Shown here: positions 38,193-46,350 of the stretch, in pieces
Numbering within the stretch: the first letter of the stretch is position 1
Layout of the letters: every line of letters starts with the position of its first letter
NCBI GenBank assembly: GCA_019639155.1
Contig: JAHBSJ010000009.1
Coordinates: forward strand, 62,001 to 126,000
Reading direction: 5' to 3'
Source: Acidobacteriota bacterium
GTDB taxonomy: Bacteria; Acidobacteriota; Blastocatellia; Pyrinomonadales; Pyrinomonadaceae
DNA: 64,000 bases
Notes under the pieces: generated by a model
The model's input: only the letters and a program-made list of their open reading frames with translations
Told to the model about the DNA's origin: nothing
Database searches by the model: none
Made by a program: the position numbers and the translations under genes

Positions 38193-40115
38193 ATGAGAAT
38201 TTTTCGTTTGTATGTCGGCTCGGCTGTCGTTGTCGGGCTCGTTATCGCCGCCGCCTCTCTTTCGGCTTTTGCACAGCGCGAATATCCGATCCACGCCATT
38301 CAAGGCGAGAAGAACGTTTCGCCGTACGAACGGCAGATGGTAAAAACGACGGGCATTGTCACGGCCCGCGTGCGCAACGGATTTTTCATCCAATCGCCCG
38401 ACGACAAAACGGACAACAACCCCGCGACCAGCGAAGGGCTTTTCATCTTTACCCGAACCGAGCCCCGCGGCGAGGCTGCGGTCGGCAATCTGGTCAGCGT
38501 AACGGGCCAGGTGACCGAATTTCGCCCCACTGCGGAGCCGATGTCGCTGCCCATCACGCAGATAGTGATGCAGCAGAACCGCGATCTGGTGCAGGTCCTT
38601 TCAAAAGAAAACCCGCTGCCGAAACCTATAGTGATCGGAGCCGGTGACATAAGTACCCGCACCATCGACGAACTTGAGAGATTCGAAGGCATGCGTGTGA
38701 TGGTCGCGGAACTGACAGTCACGCAGCCGACCGGCGGCCGCATCGACAACATCAACAACCGAGCTACATCGAACGGCGTTTTTTACGGCATCGTGAAGGG
38801 AATGCCGAGGCCTTTCCGCGAGCCGGGATTCAATATCTACGATTTCATTCTGCTGCCGGAAAAGGAAAAGAACGATTTCCGAAAGAATTGGCCGAAGATG
38901 CCGATATTCAACTCGAACCCGCACGTATTGCGGATCGAGAGTATGGCACAGCTCGGCTCGCAGGCCATCGACGTACCGTCGCAGACCGAGTTGAAGAATC
39001 TGACGGGCGTGATGTATTACGCGTTCCGCTCCTACGCGATTTTGACCGACCCGGATTCCCGGCCCGCGGTTTCATCCACACTGAAGAGCTTTAAGATGCC
39101 GGCACCGACCGACACGCAGTTCTCGGTAGCGGCGATGAACGTGGAGAACCTGTTCGATGACGAGGACGATCCCGGAATAAACGAAGAGATCGTAACGGCC
39201 GAATCGTTCACCCAGCGTCTGCGAAAGATATCGGCCGGCGTGCGGCTGGTGATGAACATGCCGGACGTGATCGGCATGGTCGAGGTCGAAAATCAGGCGT
39301 CGCTGCAGCGGCTGGGCAACCGTATCAACGCGGACGCCGTAGCGGCAGGCGGCACCGATCCCAAGTATGAGGCGCATGTCGTTCGCGGCAACGACGGCCG
39401 CGGCATCAATGTCGGCTTTCTGGTTAAGACGTCGAAGATCAAGGTGCTCGAGGTAAAACAGTTCGGCAAGGACGAAAAATACACTTCCCCCGGCTCGCGT
39501 GAGCAGCGTCTGCTGAACGACCGGCCGCCGCTGATGCTGCGTGCGTCGTTCACGCCAAAAGGCTCTGAAACGCCGTTCGAATTCATCACGGTCGTTAACC
39601 ACCTGAAATCATTCCTCGGCTACAACGACCCGAAACGGCAGGACGACGTCAGAATGAAGAAACGGCTGCAAGCCGAATTTCTCGCAAAATGGGTACAAGC
39701 GATGCAGACCGCAGATCCGAACGCGAAGATCATACTTGCCGGCGATTTCAACGCATATCAGTTCAATGACGGCATAGTGGACGTCATCGGCGCGATCAAA
39801 GGAACTCCCGCGCCAAGCGATCAGGTGATGAATCCCTCGCCCGACCTCGTCGATCCAGACATGGTGAACCTGGTCGATCTGATCGCCGCCGACCAGCGCT
39901 ATTCATATCATTTCGACGGCAATGCGCAGGTTCTCGACCACATCATCGTCAGCCAATCGCTTCGGCCTTTCATTCACGGCTACGGCTACGCGCGGCTGAA
40001 CGCGGATTTTCCTAAAGCCTATAGAAACGACAACGAGCGGCTGGAAAATTTCTCTGACCACGACCCCGCCATCGCGTATTTCAACACGACCCCGCGTGCG
40101 GCGAGGGCTCAATGA
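38193..40115 (+). CDS. Secreted endonuclease/exonuclease/phosphatase (EEP) family protein
   Basis: This 640-aa protein has a signal peptide (1-28). An N-terminal OB-like region (about 35-290, VKTTGIVTARVRNGFFIQSP, GNLVSVTGQVTEF) is typical of ExeM/YhcR-like extracellular nucleases. The EEP domain begins near 308 with SVAAMNVENLFDD and has ILAGDFNAY, LDHIIVSQSL and FSDHDPAIAY, so the catalytic Glu, Asp/Asn and His residues are present. It probably degrades extracellular DNA with the NucA-type neighbours. Confidence 0.9.
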   Translation: MRIFRLYVGSAVVVGLVIAAASLSAFAQREYPIHAIQGEKNVSPYERQMVKTTGIVTARVRNGFFIQSPDDKTDNNPATSEGLFIFTRTEPRGEAAVGNLVSVTGQVTEFRPTAEPMSLPITQIVMQQNRDLVQVLSKENPLPKPIVIGAGDISTRTIDELERFEGMRVMVAELTVTQPTGGRIDNINNRATSNGVFYGIVKGMPRPFREPGFNIYDFILLPEKEKNDFRKNWPKMPIFNSNPHVLRIESMAQLGSQAIDVPSQTELKNLTGVMYYAFRSYAILTDPDSRPAVSSTLKSFKMPAPTDTQFSVAAMNVENLFDDEDDPGINEEIVTAESFTQRLRKISAGVRLVMNMPDVIGMVEVENQASLQRLGNRINADAVAAGGTDPKYEAHVVRGNDGRGINVGFLVKTSKIKVLEVKQFGKDEKYTSPGSREQRLLNDRPPLMLRASFTPKGSETPFEFITVVNHLKSFLGYNDPKRQDDVRMKKRLQAEFLAKWVQAMQTADPNAKIILAGDFNAYQFNDGIVDVIGAIKGTPAPSDQVMNPSPDLVDPDMVNLVDLIAADQRYSYHFDGNAQVLDHIIVSQSLRPFIHGYGYARLNADFPKAYRNDNERLENFSDHDPAIAYFNTTPRAARAQ

Positions 40116-40116
40116 A

Positions 40117-40210
40117 CTCCGCGTATTCCTCTGCGGCTCTCTGCGTTGAAACAGCACTGTAAAGTGATGTTTTGCTAAAACGCAGAGGCCGCGGAGGCGT
40201 TCGCAGAGAA
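40117..40210. repeat. Facing-array inverted repeat (CTCTGCG type)
   Basis: The left arm (40117-40148, CCTCTGCGGCTCTCTGCGTT) is imperfectly complementary to the right arm (40178-40209, AACGCAGAGGCCGCGGAGG). Like 31881-32002, it is made of short units pointing toward each other, and lies between convergent genes. It may act as a bidirectional terminator. Confidence 0.65.
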
Positions 40211-40222
40211 GATCCGCTGCGG

Positions 40223-40600
40223 TTAACTTTCAAAAATTACCTGTGCGACGGCGTGTTCGGACGTGTGAGAGATCGAAAGATGAATTCGCGAGGCTCCCAT
40301 TTCGCTGAAAAGCCGCTCGGCCTCGCCGCTGAGTGTTAGCGACGGTGCTCCGGCGGCGTCATTGACGACCTCGATATCCGTCCACGAAATTTTCCCTCGC
40401 CAGCCCGTTTTCAGTGCTTTTAGAAATGCTTCCTTTGCAGCATAGCGAGCCGCGTATGAGCTGTCCGCACCGGCGCCGCGGCTGTCGCAGTACGAACGCT
40501 CCGCATCGGTGAATACGCGTTCGCGAAAACGCGGCGTTCTGGCGAGCGTTTCGCGTATGCGATAGACTTCAACTATGTCGATGCCCGTTGAGATGATCAT
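40223..40600 (-). CDS. acpS: Holo-[acyl-carrier-protein] synthase AcpS
   Basis: This 125-aa protein has the AcpS motif TGIDIVEVYRI (D8) and the second signature ARYAAKEAFLKAL (E57), then ISWTDIEVVND and HLSISHTSEHAVA. It transfers the 4'-phosphopantetheine arm of CoA to acyl carrier protein. Its ATG faces the next gene's ATG, sharing two bases (CATG), so both promoters must lie inside the opposite reading frame. Confidence 0.95.
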   Translation of the reverse strand: MIISTGIDIVEVYRIRETLARTPRFRERVFTDAERSYCDSRGAGADSSYAARYAAKEAFLKALKTGWRGKISWTDIEVVNDAAGAPSLTLSGEAERLFSEMGASRIHLSISHTSEHAVAQVIFES

Positions 40601-41471
40601 GGAACAGGGGTCAGCGGCCGGTGGCCAGTGGCCGGATGATGAAAGAACTTTAGCAGATTCGGGCTTTTGTTGGCGAGAACGCAGCGGCGTAAAGGTGCTT
40701 GTTTGTTTTCCGCTCGAAGCGGCGGGCTTTGCGAACGGCTTTTCGACGCGGCTCGGCGGCGTGTCGTCGATACCGGAAAACAGCTTGAATCTCGCGGGCT
40801 ATAACGACGATTCGGAAGAGCTTATCGCCGAGAACAGGCGGCGTTTTTTGAACGTCGTCGGCAGCGAATTTCGGCTGGCGACCGTCTGGCAGGAACACGG
40901 CGACCGCATAAAACTTGTCGAAAGCGACGAAGATATTCCGGAAAACGACGACAAGGCAGACGCCGTCGCGTCGGCGATGGACGGCGTTCTGGCGGCGGTG
41001 AAAACGGCGGATTGCGTTCCAATTCTGATCGGTGACACGGCGACGCGGAGCTTTGCGGCAGTTCACGCAGGTTGGCGCGGAACCGCTCTGTCGATAGCGA
41101 AAAAGGCCGTCGAAACTCTGCAGCGGGAATTCGGAGCTCAGCCTAAAAATATGATCGCCGCGATCGGCCCCGCGGCGTGCGGGCGAAATTATGAGATCGG
41201 CGAGGACGTGATGACGGCGTTTCGCGAGGCTTTCGGTGACGATGTGATGCGGTATTTTTCGCCGACACGGCCAAGGCACGCGCTTGTCGATCTGCACGCG
41301 GTCAACCGCGATCAGCTTATCGCCGCAGGAATTCCGGATACAGCAATTTTCACGGCTCCGTACTGCACGATGGAGCGCGACGATATCTTCTTTTCTTATC
41401 GAAAGGACCGGCCTAAATACGGGAAAACGGGACGGCTGCTTTCCGTCATCGGACGTTCGCCGTCAGCGTGA
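40599..41471 (+). CDS. pgeF: PgeF/YfiH family (polyphenol oxidase, multicopper-laccase-like) protein
   Basis: This protein of about 290 aa has WQEHGDRIKLV, KTADCVPILIGD and FAAVHAGWRGTALSIAKK, with the family His-Cys-His zinc/copper site intact. GPAACGRNYEIGEDV is the second conserved block. Members are linked to peptidoglycan tripeptide fidelity or purine nucleoside conversion. The start is uncertain: ATG at 40575, 40593 or 40599 are all in frame, without a clear ribosome site. Its 3' end overlaps the convergent gene by 26 bp. Confidence 0.88.
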   Translation: MEQGSAAGGQWPDDERTLADSGFCWRERSGVKVLVCFPLEAAGFANGFSTRLGGVSSIPENSLNLAGYNDDSEELIAENRRRFLNVVGSEFRLATVWQEHGDRIKLVESDEDIPENDDKADAVASAMDGVLAAVKTADCVPILIGDTATRSFAAVHAGWRGTALSIAKKAVETLQREFGAQPKNMIAAIGPAACGRNYEIGEDVMTAFREAFGDDVMRYFSPTRPRHALVDLHAVNRDQLIAAGIPDTAIFTAPYCTMERDDIFFSYRKDRPKYGKTGRLLSVIGRSPSA

Positions 41472-41919
41472 TGTTCTGGGTTTTCGGCGCGTAGCAGACC
41501 TCATCAGTACACGCCTGAAAACGCACGGCGACGTTGACAGAGATCGTAGAGCCGCGGTAATTCGCCGGCACCGTCACATTGAACGGAAACCGCACCTTTC
41601 CGGTGTAAACGTTCAACGGTTTCTCTGAAAAAGCGAGCTTTTTATTGCGGCCCGGCGGATAGGCGACGCGGCCGATGGTGATGCCTTTTGCACTGGGGCG
41701 GACCGTTGTAGGAATGGCGTATTCGCTGCCGGGGCGATTGGAATTGGTATGCAGCCCTGCGGGAATATCCAGTACGACGACCGCACGCGCCGTTTTGCCT
41801 CGTGATACGGTCCCGTTGCCTATCGAGCCGCTCGCGGACTGGGCCGAAACCTGTTCCGCGGCACCGAACACAATTAGCAGAAACGCAGCAACGCTGAGTG
41901 TGAATACGCTTTTTCTCAT
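41446..41919 (-). CDS. Periplasmic DsbD N-terminal-like (thiol:disulfide interchange) domain protein
   Basis: This protein of about 157 aa has a signal peptide (1-28, cut near VSAQS). A single immunoglobulin-like domain resembles DsbD-alpha (PF11412): GLHTNSNRPGSEYAIPTTV, then LAFSEKPLNVYTGKVRFPF. The C-terminal pair is in RFQACTDEVCYAP, where the two cysteines match DsbD's redox pair. DsbD normally has a membrane and thioredoxin part; here the domain stands alone, so it may pass electrons to a separate partner. ATG at 41919 gives the signal peptide. Confidence 0.82.
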   Translation of the reverse strand: MRKSVFTLSVAAFLLIVFGAAEQVSAQSASGSIGNGTVSRGKTARAVVVLDIPAGLHTNSNRPGSEYAIPTTVRPSAKGITIGRVAYPPGRNKKLAFSEKPLNVYTGKVRFPFNVTVPANYRGSTISVNVAVRFQACTDEVCYAPKTQNITLTANVR

Positions 41920-41957
41920 AAGAATAATCGATGATTCCCGTCGATGCGGGGTTGCAG

Positions 41958-42473
41958 TCATTTGACCGTAAAACTGGAGACCAGGCCGACGACGCGGCCT
42001 TCGGCATCGGCATCGAGTTCGCCCGCCGAAGTAACTTTTAATTGATACAAACTATCGCCTGAAACCGCAAGTTTGTAGGTCACGGCGAGCGGCACTTCCC
42101 TCTCCTCCGAAGTGCCTTCGACGACGGAATATTTTCTGCCGTCGATCACCTCGTCGGTCTTTGACGGCGAATCGACCGCACGCATCGCATCTGCCGCCGC
42201 GCTCGACAGGCTCTTGCCCTTTATCTTTATGATCTCGGCACGGATCTGGCGGATGTTGTCCTGCGCGCCCTTTCCGTATTCCTTGGAGTACGATTCGAAC
42301 TCCTTCGCGGGATCGCCGTTCAGCACATGGAGCATGCCCTCAGGCTTCTCTATATAGAATTCATCGGTCTCGATGGTCTCAGGCTCGAACGCCGCCGCCG
42401 CCGTCTTTTTGATGCGCGTCGATGCATAAACCATCAAAGCTACAAGTATCAATCCCGGTATCAAAAGTTCCAT
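41958..42473 (-). CDS. Membrane-anchored hypothetical protein
   Basis: This 171-aa protein has one N-terminal transmembrane helix (3-20, LLIPGLILVALMVYA), then a charged helical segment (EFESYSKEYGKGAQDNIRQI) and a beta-rich C-terminus (REVPLAVTYKLAVSGDSLYQ, KVTSAGELDADAEG). I know no family for it. It precedes the DsbD-N-like gene on the same strand (38 bases from its chosen start), so the two may be cotranscribed. No ribosome site is clear. A 7-bp repeat run lies just upstream. Confidence 0.7.
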   Translation of the reverse strand: MELLIPGLILVALMVYASTRIKKTAAAAFEPETIETDEFYIEKPEGMLHVLNGDPAKEFESYSKEYGKGAQDNIRQIRAEIIKIKGKSLSSAAADAMRAVDSPSKTDEVIDGRKYSVVEGTSEEREVPLAVTYKLAVSGDSLYQLKVTSAGELDADAEGRVVGLVSSFTVK

Positions 42474-42493
42474 AGATCAGAATGGTGATAGGA

Positions 42494-42534
42494 AATGAGT
42501 GATGAGTGATAAGTGATGAGTGATAAGAGTGAAA
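42494..42534. repeat. Short 7-bp tandem repeat (GAGTGAT type)
   Basis: About five imperfect GAGTGAT/AAGTGAT units follow each other upstream of the gene at 42473. The period matches the 7-bp array in thiC but the unit sequence is different. Nothing else is visible in this part of the 42474-42655 gap. Confidence 0.6.
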
Positions 42535-42583
42535 AAGTGAAATTGTGTAAAAGCAAAAAATGACAAAGCGTCAATCACTCCTC

Positions 42584-42654
42584 GTCTCCCCGTCTCCCCG
42601 TCTCCTCGTCTCCCTGTCTCCCGGTCTCCCTGTCTCCCGGTCTCCCGTCTCCCG
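42584..42654. repeat. 8-bp tandem repeat (GTCTCCCN), nine units
   Basis: GTCTCCC followed by a variable base, repeated nine times with one unit one base short, ending two bases from the rlmN stop codon. It makes up most of the spacer after rlmN. No coding role is seen. Confidence 0.85.
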
Positions 42655-42655
42655 G

Positions 42656-43723
42656 CTACGCCGCTTTCTCCATCGCCGCCAGCTGACCGCACGCGGCGTA
42701 AATATCGCGGCCGCGGGGCGTGCGTACGTAGGCGTCGATGCCCATCGATTCGAGCGTCGATTTGAAACGCGCCACCGCGTCCGGGCTCGATGCGTTGTAA
42801 TTCAGCGGCTCCGCTCCGTTGTGCGGGATCAGGTTTATCTTTACACGCGAAAGCTGAAACTTATCAAGCAGCCTCGCAAGTTTCCGAGCATCTTCGGGCG
42901 AATCGTTCACACCGCCGAGCATCACATATTCAAAAGTGAACCTCTCGCCCCGACGCAGGCTGCCCTCGAATTCCTTCGCAGCTGCCATCAACTCGTCCAA
43001 GTTCCAGCGTTTGTTTATCGGCATCAGCCGGTCGCGGAGTTCGTCGGTCGCCGCCGTCAACGATATCGCCAGATGCGGCCGGTCGGGCAATTTTGCAAAT
43101 TCGTAGATCTTCGGCACAATGCCCGCGGTCGATATCGTGACGCGGTTCGGCACGATGAAAAGCCCGTCCTCGTCTGCCATTATGCGAAGAGCGGTGATCA
43201 AATTCTCGAAATTCAGGAAAGGCTCGCCGGCGCCCATGCCGACGAGGTTCGTGCCGTGCGGCGTCTCGGCCGCTTCGCCGTAAACGTCGTTGAGGACGAT
43301 GATGATCTGCTCGACGATCTCGCCTGCGGTCAGATTTCGCAGCAGCCCAAGCTTTGCCGTCAGGCAAAAATCACATTTCAGCGGACAGCCCGACTGCGAC
43401 GAAAAGCAGATGGTGTCGCGGCCTTCGGCCGGTATGAACACGGTCTCGACCGGACGTCCGTCCGCGGTCTTCATCAGATAACGCCGCGTTCCGTCGGTGG
43501 AAACATACTTTTGTTCGACCGTCAGACGCGATATATCGGCACGCTCGGCCAACTTTTCACGAAACTTTTTCGGCAGATCCGTGATGTCGTCAAAAAGACG
43601 CAGACGCCGCTGATGAACGGCCTTGAAGATCTGCGTCGCACGATACGGCGGCTCGCCGAGCGATTCGACGAATTCGCGCAGTTCGGCACGCGGCATTCCT
43701 GTGATGTGCAGCTTTTCGCTCAC
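42656..43723 (-). CDS. rlmN: 23S rRNA (adenine2503-C2)-methyltransferase RlmN
   Basis: This 355-aa radical-SAM enzyme has the C-x3-C-x2-C cluster at 113/117/120 (GCPLKCDFCLTAK). It also has the preceding C106 and C-terminal C345 that carry the methyl group in this family. NLVGMGAGEPFLNFENL and FEYVMLGGVNDSPEDA match the family. It methylates A2503 of 23S rRNA and A37 of some tRNAs. It is single and monocistronic. Confidence 0.95.
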   Translation of the reverse strand: MSEKLHITGMPRAELREFVESLGEPPYRATQIFKAVHQRRLRLFDDITDLPKKFREKLAERADISRLTVEQKYVSTDGTRRYLMKTADGRPVETVFIPAEGRDTICFSSQSGCPLKCDFCLTAKLGLLRNLTAGEIVEQIIIVLNDVYGEAAETPHGTNLVGMGAGEPFLNFENLITALRIMADEDGLFIVPNRVTISTAGIVPKIYEFAKLPDRPHLAISLTAATDELRDRLMPINKRWNLDELMAAAKEFEGSLRRGERFTFEYVMLGGVNDSPEDARKLARLLDKFQLSRVKINLIPHNGAEPLNYNASSPDAVARFKSTLESMGIDAYVRTPRGRDIYAACGQLAAMEKAA

Positions 43724-43772
43724 ATTTTAGATTTTACCGCAGTCCGCGGATTCTTGCCTCGCGGCTCGCGAA

Positions 43773-43913
43773 GTTGCACAAGATGCGCGCGTGAGCAAGG
43801 GCGATAGCGAACGATGAGGCCGCGGAAAGGATCGCAAGCATCTTCTCGCTAACATGATCTGTCTTAGGCTGCGTTCCGGATATCGCCCTTGCTGACGCGC
43901 GGGCTTCTGCAAC
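43773..43913. repeat. 141-bp palindromic element, copy 1 (more diverged)
   Basis: Left arm 43773-43809 and the complement of right arm 43876-43913 share the GCGCGTnAGCAAGGGCGATA core. The right arm is nearly identical to that of copy 2 at 44965-45003; the left arm has several changes. The centre shares CGCAAGCA with copy 2. Same length as copy 2, so a defined element such as a MITE or REP-type unit. Confidence 0.8.
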
Positions 43914-43971
43914 CTCGGAGTCACGTTCCGGCCCAGTTGCCGACGCGCGCATCTTCGGCAACTTCTCTGCA

Positions 43972-44853
43972 ATGGCATTTGTTAGAATCTTTGCAGGGCT
44001 TACTGTGAACGCGTTTTTTCGCACATATCTGATCGTCGTATTTGCGGCAATATTCGCTGCGACGGGCTGTGTTCGGACGCCCGACATCTTTGGCGTGAAC
44101 AGCGGCAATTCGGCACCGGCGAATGCGGCTCCGGCGGCGGCGTTGGAAGCACTGCCATTCGGCAACCCTACGAATGCAGGGGCGGCAGATCCCGACAATT
44201 ACCTGATCGTTCACGAAAGCCACGTGCTTTCGTACAATTCGTCACGCGGCACGCCGAATTGGGTCGCGTGGTTCACGCTCGCGTCGGACCTGGGCGATTC
44301 GATCCCGCGGCCGCTGTTTCAGCCCGATCCTTCGCTGCCGCCGAAATTGACGCGGATACAGCACGGCGACTATTCCGGCAGCGGCTACGACCGTGGGCAC
44401 ATGCTGCCGAGCGCCGATCGTTTCGCGGATGCTCGGCTGAACGAGCAGACGTTCTATATGACGAACATCGTTCCGCAGACGACCGCGTTGAATCAATTCC
44501 CCTGGCAGAAGCTGGAATCGTACGCACGTTCGCTGGCACGCCGCGGCAATACGGTTTACACCATCGCGGGCGTTTACGGCGATGCGGGCCGGCTGAAAGG
44601 CCGTGTTACCGTGCCGACCAACTGCTGGAAAGTGATCGTCGTTTTCCCGCGTGGTGCCGGCATGGAATTCACTAACCGCACGCGCGTCATCGCGGTCGAT
44701 ATGCCGAACATTGACGGCATCGAGAACGAGGATTGGAAACGCTACAAAACGACCGTTCGCGAAATCGAGCAGCGTGCGGGCGTTGACCTTTTCAGTGCTT
44801 TGCCGCGGGGTATTCAGGAAACCATCGAAACGCGGCCGCCGATCGAATGGTGA
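43972..44853 (+). CDS. NucA-type DNA/RNA nuclease, probable lipoprotein
   Basis: This 293-aa protein has an N-terminal hydrophobic stretch ending in FAATGC, a lipobox-like site. A short Ala-rich linker leads into a beta-beta-alpha-metal nuclease with YDRGHMLPSADR (H143), FYMTNIVPQTTALNQ and WQKLESYARSL. It shares most of its domain with the C-terminal part of the gene at 36302 (DNYLIVHESHVLSY versus TNYLLVKSQWVASY). It probably degrades external nucleic acids from the cell surface. It lies exactly between two copies of a 141-bp palindromic element. Confidence 0.9.
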   Translation: MAFVRIFAGLTVNAFFRTYLIVVFAAIFAATGCVRTPDIFGVNSGNSAPANAAPAAALEALPFGNPTNAGAADPDNYLIVHESHVLSYNSSRGTPNWVAWFTLASDLGDSIPRPLFQPDPSLPPKLTRIQHGDYSGSGYDRGHMLPSADRFADARLNEQTFYMTNIVPQTTALNQFPWQKLESYARSLARRGNTVYTIAGVYGDAGRLKGRVTVPTNCWKVIVVFPRGAGMEFTNRTRVIAVDMPNIDGIENEDWKRYKTTVREIEQRAGVDLFSALPRGIQETIETRPPIEW

Positions 44854-44862
44854 ATATTCGGA

Positions 44863-45003
44863 ATTGCAGAAGCCCGCGCGTCAGCAAGGGCGATAGCGAA
44901 CCCCTACCCAGAACTCCGGAACGCAAGCACATTCTGCTTTTCGGTATTTGTATCTCTCTGGGCGCCGGATATCGCCCTTGCTGACGCGCGGGCTTCTGCA
45001 ACT
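44863..45003. repeat. 141-bp palindromic element, copy 2
   Basis: Its arms (44863-44900 and 44965-45003) contain a perfect inverted repeat of 32 bp, TTGCAGAAGCCCGCGCGTCA plus the GCAAGGGCGATA core. Around 64 bp of centre separates them. It fills most of the spacer after the nuclease gene and could fold into a long cruciform or hairpin. Confidence 0.88.
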
Positions 45004-45099
45004 TGGGAGCTATAAAGTTGTACTACTGCGAACGCGGCCCGATCCCGACCAACTTCACAGCCGCTGAACATTTTTTCTGTTCACTGCGTATCACACGGC

Positions 45100-45660
45100 A
45101 TGAAACGCATATTGATCTTAGTTGTATTCGCTCTTTTCACCATAGTTCCCGGCCTCGGCCAAACTGCGCCTGCTGCTGCACCTGCTCCTGCTCCCGCTGC
45201 TGCACCGGCTGACGTCAATTCGATAGATTCGATAATGAAGGCCGTCTATGAGGTCATTTCCGGCGATGCGGGCGAGCCGCGAAACTGGGACCGTTTTCGA
45301 TCTCTGTTTCACAAAGACGCACGGCTGATACCGACCGGTAAGAACCAGCAGACGGGCCTCACCGGTGCTCGTGCTTCGACGCCGGATGAATATGCGCGGT
45401 CGGCAGGCTCGTACTTTGCGACGAACGGATTTCACGAACGCGAGATCGCCCGCCGCGTCGATCAATACGGCAATATCGCTCAGGTCTTTTCGACCTACGA
45501 GGCGTACAGCTCGCGGAACGAGAAAAAGCCGATGCTACGCGGCATCAACAGCTTTCAGCTTCTTTTCGACGGGCAGCGATGGTGGGTGATGACCATCTTT
45601 TGGCAGCAGGAAACGCCCGACAACATCATCCCGAAAAAGTATATGAAAACGGTGAAATAG
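45100..45660 (+). CDS. Secreted SnoaL-like hypothetical protein
   Basis: This 186-aa protein has a signal peptide (1-20) and an Ala/Pro linker (APAAAPAPAPAAAPAD). A single alpha+beta domain (about 42-185, WDRFRSLFHKDARLIPTGKN, GNIAQVFSTYEAYSSRNEKK, RWWVMTIFWQQETPD) resembles NTF2/SnoaL proteins. No catalytic residues can be assigned. It is probably periplasmic. An intergenic repeat follows it. Confidence 0.7.
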   Translation: MKRILILVVFALFTIVPGLGQTAPAAAPAPAPAAAPADVNSIDSIMKAVYEVISGDAGEPRNWDRFRSLFHKDARLIPTGKNQQTGLTGARASTPDEYARSAGSYFATNGFHEREIARRVDQYGNIAQVFSTYEAYSSRNEKKPMLRGINSFQLLFDGQRWWVMTIFWQQETPDNIIPKKYMKTVK

Positions 45661-45673
45661 GATCTATTCAGTG

Positions 45674-45775
45674 CCTGCGGCCTTTGCCGCTTTGCGGCTT
45701 TGCGGCTTTGCGGCTTTGTGGGATAAGAATCGCGTTTTCCTGCCAAGACGCAAAGAAGGCTAAGAACGCAAAGGA
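45674..45775. repeat. Facing-array inverted repeat (GCTTTGCG type)
   Basis: The left arm (45674-45722) is a tandem run of GCTTTGCG units. The right arm (45742-45775) contains GACGCAAAG and AACGCAAAGG, complementary to it. It is the same layout as 31881-32002 and 40117-40210. It occupies about half of the 45661-45867 spacer; the rest shows nothing distinct. Confidence 0.65.
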
Positions 45776-45867
45776 AAAGCTCTCGGGAGATCCTAATTCG
45801 ATGCGCGTTCGGCACATCTATTGACGCAGTTTGGACGAAATAGGTACTTGATGACGCAACGACCGCG

Positions 45868-46350
45868 ATGGCCGAACACATACTTACACGCTCACTTACG
45901 ATAGACCTGCCGCGGGAAGAGGTATTCGAGTTTTTCGCAGACGCGGGAAACCTGGAACGCATCACGCCGCCGGAACTGAATTTTCACATCATCACGCCGC
46001 AGCCGATCAGGATCGAGAAGGGCACGCTGATCGACTACAAACTCCGGCTCCGCGGTTTGCCGATGAAATGGCGAACCGAGATCTCATCGTGGGAACCGCC
46101 GTTCCGTTTTGTCGATAGACAGCTCCGCGGGCCGTACGCTCAGTGGATACACACGCACACTTTCACTGAGATCTTCGGCGGCGGAACGCTGATCGAGGAC
46201 GAGGTTCGTTACCGGCTGCCGCTGGAGCCGCTGGGCGACATCGCGCATTTCATCGTCCGCAAAGAACTGGATAATATCTTTGATTTCAGAACCAAGGCGG
46301 TGGAGGAAATATTGGAAGGAAAACCTCTAGCGTCGGCGGCCGCTGCCTAA
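45868..46350 (+). CDS. SRPBCC-family protein (polyketide cyclase/START-like)
   Basis: This 160-aa soluble protein has the helix-grip pattern: LTIDLPREEVFEFFADAGNL at the N-terminus and YKLRLRGLPMKWRTEISSWE in the middle. It ends VEEILEG. These proteins bind hydrophobic ligands or cyclise polyketides; the version with TPPELNFHIITP is common as a stand-alone protein in Acidobacteriota and cyanobacteria. Its stop overlaps the convergent DapF homologue by four bases. Confidence 0.8.
   Translation: MAEHILTRSLTIDLPREEVFEFFADAGNLERITPPELNFHIITPQPIRIEKGTLIDYKLRLRGLPMKWRTEISSWEPPFRFVDRQLRGPYAQWIHTHTFTEIFGGGTLIEDEVRYRLPLEPLGDIAHFIVRKELDNIFDFRTKAVEEILEGKPLASAAAA

Noticed and set aside
42560..43807. A 415-codon plus-strand frame over rlmN
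   Set aside because: Begins in the GTCTCCC simple repeat and lies antisense to RlmN, whose cysteine motifs are intact.
43734..44198. A 154-codon minus-strand frame before the NucA nuclease
   Set aside because: It crosses the 141-bp palindromic element and the reverse of the nuclease gene; composition-driven shadow.
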